The notes beneath the pieces are model-generated. The model was not told the DNA's origin, did not search any database, and was given only the letters and a program-made list of their open reading frames with translations. Shown one piece after another: positions 35,139 through 40,720 of a stretch of 40,720 bases of DNA. Every line of letters starts with the position of its first letter. The first letter of the stretch is position 1. Both the position numbers and the translations under genes were made by a program. The stretch comes from Bacteroidota bacterium (GTDB lineage: Bacteria; Bacteroidota; Bacteroidia; Bacteroidales; Bacteroidaceae), in contig JAEXAJ010000222.1 of the NCBI GenBank assembly GCA_023458215.1, positions 1 through 40,720 of the forward strand, in the 5' to 3' direction.

Positions 35139-35672
35139 ATGACATTACAAAGTTTCTTATCAAGCCGTACCGGCAAGCGCTTCTATAACTTTTGTTATTG
35201 TTGGGGAGCATGCCTCGTTATTCTGGGTGCCGTAGCTAAAATAGCTTACCTGCCATACAGCAACACTTTTTTAATGGTAGGACTTATCACCGAAATATTA
35301 ATATTCTTTATTTCAGGTTTCGACGAACCTTCCAGAGAGTATAAATGGGAAAGAGTGTTCCCTATACTAAACAGCAAAACAGCCAATACAGATCCGCAAG
35401 TAGCTGCCACCAACATAAACCTTTCGGGCGTCAACCAAATGGCAAGCGAAACAAGTAAAATGGAAATTGCAAAGCTGGAAGAGAATATCAAGAAACTCAG
35501 CGAGGCTTATGAGATACAGCTGAAACAAGCCAACAAGCAAATTGAATTGTTGAATAACATGCAGCAAGCGGACTTACAACAAGGTATTCAGCAAATGGCC
35601 GCATACATCGAATTGCTCAACAAGCAATACAAACAAATGTTGGATGCACTCAACGTCAAAACCGATAAGTAA
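35139..35672 (+). CDS. GldL/PorL-like motor stator protein
   Basis: A 177-residue inner-membrane protein of the GldL family, the five-copy ring of the GldLM proton-driven motor. Two membrane helices fit closely: FYNFCYCWGACLVILGAVAK (Lys34) and FLMVGLITEILIFFISGF, where Glu52 falls at the place of the proton-carrying glutamate of GldL. The family motif GFDEPSREYKWERVFP follows. The cytoplasmic part (about 95-175) is a coiled coil (LEENIKKLSEAYEIQLKQAN), shorter than in T9SS GldL (about 215 residues). The next gene, 9 bp away, encodes its GldM-like partner. No other T9SS gene is seen. Confidence 0.85.
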   Translation: MTLQSFLSSRTGKRFYNFCYCWGACLVILGAVAKIAYLPYSNTFLMVGLITEILIFFISGFDEPSREYKWERVFPILNSKTANTDPQVAATNINLSGVNQMASETSKMEIAKLEENIKKLSEAYEIQLKQANKQIELLNNMQQADLQQGIQQMAAYIELLNKQYKQMLDALNVKTDK

Positions 35673-35681
35673 ACTACCACT

Positions 35682-37001
35682 ATGCCAAAGTATGTAATGC
35701 CGCCAAGGCAGAAAATGATCAATCTGATTTACATCGTTCTCATTTCCATGCTAGGTATCAATGTTTCTCAAGATGCACTGGAAGGGTATGACTTATTCAG
35801 CAAAGATTACCAACCCCAAATATCCTTTTTGCAAACGTACAATGCAAATCTGGGGGAAAATCTTGCAAAGGATAAACCGGAACTGGAAACGATTACCCTA
35901 CAAGTGAGAGAGAAGACTGAAACCATGCAGCGGGAACTGAACCGACTGAAAGTAAAAATAGCTCAGACAGCAGACCGCAATAAATATGAAAACGGTAAGT
36001 TACTGAACCGGGATAATATGGATGCTACACCGAATGTCATGCTAAACTTCGGGCAAGGCAAAATGCTCAAGGTCTACATCGAGACTTACAAAAAGCAGAT
36101 GAACCTGTTTATCAGTAATGAGAAACAACTGGACTTACTGAGCAGTTACCTCGATATCAACCCTAAAAGAGATAATACATCTTGGGAGAATGAAACCTTT
36201 GCACATCTCACCGCCAATGCCGGAATCGCTATTCTCAACAAACTGGAAGAAGAAGTGCTGACCTATGAGAAGGAAGTATTGCTAGCCCTAGCCAATAAGA
36301 AAGGCGAGCTTCCCGAATCACAACCCGAAACTCCTCTCATCGACGAAAACCAAATCTATATTAATGGCAACCCGGTGGATGTATTAGCCAATGGAACCAT
36401 TCATACTCCAATGGTACAAGTCAGTCCGGAATCAGCATCCATCTTGTACAAAGGATATGAGAACAAGCTGAACTTTATCAGTATCGGTGTTGCCGGACAT
36501 GATTTGAAGATATCTATGAAAGGCGGGCAAATTATAGAACGTAACGGACAGTATTGGGCACTGCCCGATAAGAACGTCCAAAGTGCCGGTATCATTGCCA
36601 CTAAGGGTAATGAAGTATTGTCACACTATGATTATATAGTGAAGGAGTTGCCCGATCCGGTACCCTATGTAGTTTACAATGAGCAGGGAAAGCAGCAATT
36701 ATACAAAGGTAACGTACCTCTGAGCAAGAGCAAAGTGCAAGCGATGACCGAACTAGTTGCCAAAGCTACCGAAGGTCCTCAGATAGCCTATCGCATTCAG
36801 TCTTTTGAAACCGTCTTCATTAAATCGGGAAGCGACAAGGTGGTTACTTTGAAGAACCAAGGTAACGCATTCTCTGACGAACAACGAAGAATGATCGGCC
36901 AGCTACAGCCCGGAGATAAATTCTACATCACTTCGATCATCGTGTCGGGAGGAGCAAAGAATAATGAGCAGATAGCGTCCATCAATATAGTGTTGATTTA
37001 A
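35682..37001 (+). CDS. GldM/PorM-like motor and periplasmic shaft protein
   Basis: A 439-residue GldM-like protein. The cytoplasmic N-terminus has Arg9 in PPRQKMINL, the residue position implicated in motor function in GldM, followed by one membrane helix (about 13-29, YIVLISMLGINVS) and the SQDALEGYDLF motif. Residues about 35-205 are helical (D1-like). From about 225 on, the Ig-like D2-D4 character appears: VQVSPESASILYKGYENKLN, IVKELPDPVPYV, GNAFSDEQRRMIGQLQPGDK. It is somewhat shorter than T9SS GldM (about 515). With GldL it should form an inner-membrane motor reaching across the periplasm. Confidence 0.87.
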   Translation: MPKYVMPPRQKMINLIYIVLISMLGINVSQDALEGYDLFSKDYQPQISFLQTYNANLGENLAKDKPELETITLQVREKTETMQRELNRLKVKIAQTADRNKYENGKLLNRDNMDATPNVMLNFGQGKMLKVYIETYKKQMNLFISNEKQLDLLSSYLDINPKRDNTSWENETFAHLTANAGIAILNKLEEEVLTYEKEVLLALANKKGELPESQPETPLIDENQIYINGNPVDVLANGTIHTPMVQVSPESASILYKGYENKLNFISIGVAGHDLKISMKGGQIIERNGQYWALPDKNVQSAGIIATKGNEVLSHYDYIVKELPDPVPYVVYNEQGKQQLYKGNVPLSKSKVQAMTELVAKATEGPQIAYRIQSFETVFIKSGSDKVVTLKNQGNAFSDEQRRMIGQLQPGDKFYITSIIVSGGAKNNEQIASINIVLI

Positions 37002-37016
37002 CAAAAAGATAAGACA

Positions 37017-38099
37017 ATGAAACAAACTTTGAGATATATTGTGCTTGCCATGGCACTTCTGTGCACCGGTAGCCTCGTTGCACAGGAAGAAAACAGCAAA
37101 AAGCTTTATGAGAAATACAATTGGTTTGTCACCGGAAGCTTGAACGGTGAGTGGCTCACCAAGACAACCGGCAATATGTATTTGGGCGGGAAAATAGGTG
37201 GAGGTATTCATCTGGACCGCTTCTCGGCGATACGTGTGAACTTGTTTGCGGGAAAGAATCGCATAGACACTCAGGAAGCCGAACAATACGGCGTAGGGCT
37301 GGACTATATGGTGACACTCGTTGGTAACAACGGATTCCGCCCTTTCAATCTGGCAGCTATCATAGGAGCCAACTTCAACTTTATGAATACAGACCGGTTG
37401 GACATGAAATATAAAGATATCAATGCCATCGGAGGAACATTTGCCATTCAGGCATCTTACAACATCAACAGGAAACTCAGTTTCTTTATCGAGCCTTCCC
37501 TATCCATCCTTCCTAAATATTATAGCGAGAAGAATAAAGATAATATGTACCTACAGACCAACTTTGCTCTCGGTATGTCTTATAGTTTTAAAGACAAGTA
37601 CAAGGTGCAACGCTCACAGCGCAAAGCGGATGGTTCTGCCATCAGCAGTCAAGACGCAGAGGAGATAAAGAGCAAGATCAATCTGATGCTGAAAGAGATT
37701 GAGATATTAAAGGAAGAATACCAAACGAAGCAGAAAGTGAAGCAGGAAAAGAACCTGGTTATCGAACCCAAACAGAAGGAGAAGATTTCTATCGACATCT
37801 ACTTCGATGAATTCAGTTCCTTTATCAGTCCTGAACAAGCCGGCAAGATTGAAAGCATCGGAGAATGGATGAAAGACAACCCTGCATCCATCAAGATTGT
37901 TGCTTTCAGTAATGATCTTAAGGACAAGGATGCGGAAGAAAACCTGCGTAGTAAACGTACCGAAGCTATCAGAAGTTTGTTAATAAACAGATACCATATC
38001 GTACCCGAAAGAATAAATTCAGCTACCCCCGAATCAATGGGCTATGAAAACAAGACCGGTAGCAACGCAATGATTATTTACATACCCGACAATCAATAA
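37017..38099 (+). CDS. OmpA-like outer-membrane protein with barrel and C-terminal domain
   Basis: A 360-residue exported protein with a signal peptide ending LVAQ. Residues about 35-190 show eight or so amphipathic strands (WFVTGSLNGEW, GGKIGGGIHLDRFSAIRVNL, YGVGLDYMVTLV), an outer-membrane barrel. A charged coiled-coil linker (about 205-250) leads to a divergent OmpA domain (about 260-358: ISIDIYFDEFSSFISPEQAG, then NLRSKRTEAIRSLLINRYHI), which keeps the Arg of the peptidoglycan-binding signature but not the usual GHTD block. It lies 15 bp after the GldM-like gene, so it probably gives the motor a cell-wall or outer-membrane anchor. That coupling is inferred. Confidence 0.78.
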   Translation: MKQTLRYIVLAMALLCTGSLVAQEENSKKLYEKYNWFVTGSLNGEWLTKTTGNMYLGGKIGGGIHLDRFSAIRVNLFAGKNRIDTQEAEQYGVGLDYMVTLVGNNGFRPFNLAAIIGANFNFMNTDRLDMKYKDINAIGGTFAIQASYNINRKLSFFIEPSLSILPKYYSEKNKDNMYLQTNFALGMSYSFKDKYKVQRSQRKADGSAISSQDAEEIKSKINLMLKEIEILKEEYQTKQKVKQEKNLVIEPKQKEKISIDIYFDEFSSFISPEQAGKIESIGEWMKDNPASIKIVAFSNDLKDKDAEENLRSKRTEAIRSLLINRYHIVPERINSATPESMGYENKTGSNAMIIYIPDNQ

Positions 38100-38113
38100 T
38101 CCCTTTTCCCAAT

Positions 38114-38539
38114 ATGACCATAGCCATTGATTTTGACGGCACCATCGTCACTCATCGTTATCCTAAAATAGGAGCAGAAATCCCTTTTGCCATCCAAGCC
38201 TTGAAGATGCTGATAAACGAACAGCACCGGCTCATACTTTGGACCGTGCGCGAAGGAGATTTACTTCAAGAAGCCATAGACTGGTGCAAAGAACGGGGGG
38301 TGGAATTCTACGCCGTCAACCGGGATTATCCGGAAGAAGATGTAACTCATACCGGATTTTCCCGTAAAATCAAAGCCGACATCTTTATAGATGACCGCAA
38401 CCTGGGCGGACTACCCGACTGGGGAGAGATTTATTATATGATACATAATAAGCTGACGTACGAGGATATCTACAAAGGAGCCCCGGAACCCCGTAGAATA
38501 AAAAAAAGAAGTATGTGGAATATCTTCAGAAATGAATAG
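38114..38539 (+). CDS. HAD-superfamily phosphatase (BT0820-like)
   Basis: A 141-residue HAD hydrolase resembling the small Bacteroides protein BT0820. Motif I is AIDFDGTIV (nucleophile Asp6 in the DFDGT box), motif II LILWTVREGD and the late acidic motif IFIDDRNLGG. No cap domain is present, so a larger substrate such as a phosphosugar or sugar-nucleotide intermediate is possible. The start lies 14 bp after the OmpA-like gene and it is the last gene of the operon, so it may process a glycan precursor. That is inference. Confidence 0.88.
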   Translation: MTIAIDFDGTIVTHRYPKIGAEIPFAIQALKMLINEQHRLILWTVREGDLLQEAIDWCKERGVEFYAVNRDYPEEDVTHTGFSRKIKADIFIDDRNLGGLPDWGEIYYMIHNKLTYEDIYKGAPEPRRIKKRSMWNIFRNE

Positions 38540-38572
38540 TATTTTTCAACGGCAATTCTGTTTTTGACTTAT

Positions 38573-38608
38573 GTCAAATCATAACTCACAGGAACTCTCT
38601 AAATTTGC
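38573..38608 (+). promoter_or_regulatory. Candidate promoter after the polysaccharide operon
   Basis: TTTG (38573-38576) and TAAATTTGC (38600-38608) are good elements separated by 23 bp, slightly long. No coding gene follows on the plus strand. It points at the terminator at 38684-38716. Confidence 0.35.
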
Positions 38609-38614
38609 ACCAAC

Positions 38615-38716
38615 ATTAAGAAACAATAGGGTAAAATAGTTTTTATAAGAGTAAGAGATTAGTTTTTAGGGTATATTAAAAATAAAAGGCAATATCTGAG
38701 GTGGATATTGCCTTTT
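38615..38716 (+). ncRNA. Possible small RNA between HAD and creatininase genes
   Basis: A candidate promoter, about 70 nt without coding potential and then a perfect 13-bp hairpin would give an RNA of roughly 100 nt. This is a structural guess only. The post-hairpin T-run on the plus strand is weak (TTTTATCATTT). Confidence 0.2.
38684..38716 (-). terminator. Intrinsic terminator of the creatininase gene, probably bidirectional
   Basis: AAAAGGCAATATC (38684-38696) pairs perfectly with GATATTGCCTTTT (38704-38716) around a 7-nt loop. On the minus strand it lies 13 bp past the creatininase stop and is followed by TTTTTATTTTTAATA, so it is a strong terminator in that direction and may also stop plus-strand readthrough from the polysaccharide operon. 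Confidence 0.85.
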
Positions 38717-38729
38717 ATCATTTCAGGGT

Positions 38730-39497
38730 TTACGATCCGTACAGATCATGCTGCGCCACTTCAGCAAAAAGCTTAGCCAGCTTTTCTACGACTGCTTTTA
38801 CATATCGCGCCCCTTTCTCGGCAGATGCTTTCTTGGGATTCCCCACCCCGGTGTCCACGGTTGCTTTGTCCCAATGCCGAGGAGTCCAAGCCACTTTCTC
38901 GTTCAGGGAGGGAATAGCAAAAGGTTTTGAATCACCATCGCCTGCCTCGGCCAGATTGACTAATTCGGGATGATAATGCATCATAACGGAAGTTTCCGAT
39001 TCACCGGCATGATCGTCTATTTCTGCTTCAAAATAGCCTTTGGGAGAAACAATGCTAAACCAGTCGGTAACAAGAATCAGGAAATCGGGATAGGTAAACG
39101 CAAGATCACGAATCATGCCTTTGAAATTATTACCGCCATGACCGCTGATGATAATCAATTTCCGGATGCCTTGCGTATTCAAGGAACCGACGATATCTTC
39201 CAGAATAGCTTGCTGTGTAGCATACCGGGTATGAATACAAAACGGCAGTTCACGTTGACCCGGATTATGAGCACCAAACGGCACCGGCGGCATTACCATG
39301 CAACGGACACCGGAGTTTTGCAGTGTCAATTCGGCAGCATCTACCGCAATATCGTGTGGCAAAATACAGTCGGTCAGATAAGGTAAGTGCAAGTTATGGG
39401 GCTCTGTAGCTCCCCAAGGCAGGATGACAACGTCATACTTTACGCCTTTCACCTTTCCATAACAAGAGATGGTTAGGTCAATTTCTCTTTTTTCCAT
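38730..39497 (-). CDS. Creatininase-family amidohydrolase
   Basis: A 255-residue metal-dependent hydrolase. Metal and active-site motifs of the creatininase family are clear: LPWGATEPHNLHLPYLTDC near 26-44, VPFGAHNPGQ near 72-81, ISGHGGNNF near 117-125 and DDHAGESETSVMM near 160-172. The family includes creatinine, formamide and guanine-derived ring hydrolases, so the substrate here is unknown. It is transcribed away from the polysaccharide operon from its own -7 box and ends in a strong terminator, so it is a separate unit. Confidence 0.93.
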   Translation of the reverse strand: MEKREIDLTISCYGKVKGVKYDVVILPWGATEPHNLHLPYLTDCILPHDIAVDAAELTLQNSGVRCMVMPPVPFGAHNPGQRELPFCIHTRYATQQAILEDIVGSLNTQGIRKLIIISGHGGNNFKGMIRDLAFTYPDFLILVTDWFSIVSPKGYFEAEIDDHAGESETSVMMHYHPELVNLAEAGDGDSKPFAIPSLNEKVAWTPRHWDKATVDTGVGNPKKASAEKGARYVKAVVEKLAKLFAEVAQHDLYGS

Positions 39498-39531
39498 GAT
39501 AGTTCATTTTTGGGGATAGGGATATATACTT

Positions 39532-39540
39532 GCAAAAATA
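39532..39540 (-). promoter_or_regulatory. -7 box for the creatininase gene
   Basis: The minus strand reads TATTTTTGC, a TAnnTTTG match 35 bp before the start at 39497. -33 element not clear. Confidence 0.45.
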
Positions 39541-39563
39541 AACATTATTCGGACACCTTCGCC

Positions 39564-40445
39564 CTATTGTTTGCGATATTCTTTTGGAGCAACACCTGTA
39601 TGATGCTTGAAGTATTTGCCAAAGAAAGACTGATTGGCGAAGTGCAATTCATCAGCTATTTCCTGAATACTCAATTCAGAAGATTTCAGTAGTGCCTTTG
39701 CTTCCAAAATAACCAAGTCATCTATCCATTCTCCGGCAGTTTTGCCACTGACTTCTTTCACTACAGTAGATAAATGCTTGGCAGTGAGAAACATTTTGTC
39801 GGCATAATAAGACACGCTACGTTCTTCCTTATAGGACTCGTAAATGAGACGAAGGAAGCGTTCGAACAAGTCCTCTTTACGGCTTTTAGGTACGCGTTCC
39901 TGCACATTATTACCCTGATATATATTAAATATCTCATAAAATAATGCCAGCAACAGCCCTTGTGTTATTTCAGTCCGGAAAGGGTTGTCTTTCAATTTCA
40001 CTTTACTCCACAAAAAAGAATGATATTCCCTGAAGGATTCTAAATCTTCGGATTTAAGATGCACACAAGGACGCTCTTTTATCATAAAGAACAACGGAAA
40101 CAATTGCTGCATCGTGGGCAGCACTCCCTCTACAAACCCTCTGGAAATAGCAATAAAGAGCCCGGAAAAATCTTCTGAACAATCTTCATGCTGTATGATT
40201 TGGTCGGGAAGCACAATACCCATCATGCATTCGGACAATTTATACTCCTTCAGATTGATATTCATCTTACACCACCCTTTCAAGCAAACCATGAAGCATG
40301 CAGCATTCAGACGAGTGGGATAATGAGATGAAGGCATATCTTTGATGTCGTCAAAAATAGCAAAATCATTGCCGATAAAATCAATCATCGGCAAATGTTG
40401 CATCAAAGATATATCTACATTACGTATGTTCTTAGTTTTCATCAT
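39564..40445 (-). CDS. AraC-family transcriptional regulator
   Basis: A 293-residue regulator with an N-terminal cupin-like ligand domain (about 40-165, GWCKMNINLKEYKLSECMMG) and a C-terminal AraC-type double helix-turn-helix (about 195-293: SVSYYADKMFLTAKHLSTVV, then LSIQEIADELHFANQSFFGK and GVAPKEYRKQ). ATG 40445 and 40442 are both possible. It is upstream of and parallel to the creatininase gene (67 bp apart), so it may regulate that gene. The ligand is unknown. Confidence 0.93.
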   Translation of the reverse strand: MMKTKNIRNVDISLMQHLPMIDFIGNDFAIFDDIKDMPSSHYPTRLNAACFMVCLKGWCKMNINLKEYKLSECMMGIVLPDQIIQHEDCSEDFSGLFIAISRGFVEGVLPTMQQLFPLFFMIKERPCVHLKSEDLESFREYHSFLWSKVKLKDNPFRTEITQGLLLALFYEIFNIYQGNNVQERVPKSRKEDLFERFLRLIYESYKEERSVSYYADKMFLTAKHLSTVVKEVSGKTAGEWIDDLVILEAKALLKSSELSIQEIADELHFANQSFFGKYFKHHTGVAPKEYRKQ

Positions 40446-40460
40446 TATCTCATTTCGCAG

Positions 40461-40469
40461 ACAAAAGTA
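40461..40469 (-). promoter_or_regulatory. -7 box for the AraC-type gene
   Basis: The minus strand reads TACTTTTGT (TAnnTTTG). It lies so near the start at 40445 that the leader would be only about 10 nt. Confidence 0.35.
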
Positions 40470-40596
40470 AGACTATTCAACGTCATATTGTTCTAAAAAT
40501 ATTTAAAAATCAATTTAAGCTCCGCAAGTGCTCAACTTCTTTAGTTATACCTTAATTAATGACTTTTTGTGCATTCCGCGAAAGAAAGGAAGCAAA

Positions 40597-40699
40597 ATGG
40601 TGATAGGGTAATAAAGTGATAAGGTGATAAGGTAGCTGCGCTATGTGCCACAGAGTGTTATCCCACTATCACTTTATCACCCAATCACTTTATCACATT
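40597..40699. repeat. GTGATAA repeat hairpin at the window edge
   Basis: Left arm 40597-40634 (GGTGATAGGGTAATAAAGTG and on) and right arm 40659-40699 are imperfect inverse runs of GTGATAA/GTGATAAA units. The unit is the same as in the 21-bp repeats at 9763-9804. Confidence 0.7.
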
Positions 40700-40720
40700 T
40701 AGCTCATATCCATATAAAAA

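Noticed and set aside
38651..38661. Third recombinase half-site (GTAAGAGATTA, one mismatch to the arm GTAAGAGAATA)
   Set aside because: A single 11-bp near match is expected by chance in 40 kb of AT-rich DNA, and there is no inverse partner arm.

Overview
The window looks like a chromosomal segment of a gut Bacteroides species. Many starts lie behind the Bacteroides-type -7 box TAnnTTTG, and the gene families are Bacteroides hallmarks (UpxY-type NusG paralog, 'smalltalk' small protein, HU-like protein with a Gly-rich tail, DUF4248, BT4734-like/DUF3987 protein). Heptamer-repeat hairpins sit between genes. I cannot name the species. The central theme is one large surface-polysaccharide (capsule/EPS) locus.

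Layout. 1-2363: the 5' part of a tRNA-Ser(GCU) on the minus strand, a MATE exporter and a Crp/Fnr-type regulator. 2513-3904: a tyrosine recombinase followed by a 273-bp segment bounded by perfect 26-bp inverted repeats. Each repeat is built like a recombinase core site, and the segment carries a promoter that here points into the polysaccharide genes, so the phase switch reads as ON. 3905-8612: the initiating sugar-phosphate transferase (WcaJ-type), the Wza-type export lipoprotein and the Wzc-type chain-length regulator/tyrosine kinase. 8613-9312: a hairpin, a strong intrinsic terminator and then upxY. 9314-14207: an accessory block, mostly on the minus strand (amidase, smalltalk, HU-like, BT4734/DUF3987, a small unknown protein), with a plus-strand DUF4248 gene and a 22-bp x ~6.4 tandem array of palindromic units.

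14450-38539 is one long plus-strand gene train with tight or overlapping junctions. It encodes a Wzx flippase, a Wzy-like polymerase, six glycosyltransferases, two FrhB-like/pyruvyl-transferase pairs, and ManC, Gmd and Fcl (GDP-mannose to GDP-L-fucose). A Wzx/Wzy-type repeat unit is therefore predicted, probably with L-fucose and/or mannose and perhaps pyruvate. Glycosyltransferase genes at about 14.4-27.6 kb are visibly more AT-rich than the export genes, as expected for exchangeable glycan genes.

The most unusual part is the 3' end of this train (30632-38099): two consecutive secreted proteins that look like the two halves of a YjbH outer-membrane protein, a lipoprotein, then a GldL-like and a GldM-like pair (the proton-driven motor known from type 9 secretion and gliding) followed by an OmpA-like barrel protein. 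No other type 9 or gliding gene is present. I propose, as inference, that this is a motor-coupled envelope module serving the polysaccharide made by the locus.

38540-40720: a terminator, a creatininase-family hydrolase and an AraC-type regulator, both on the minus strand, and another repeat hairpin at the window edge.
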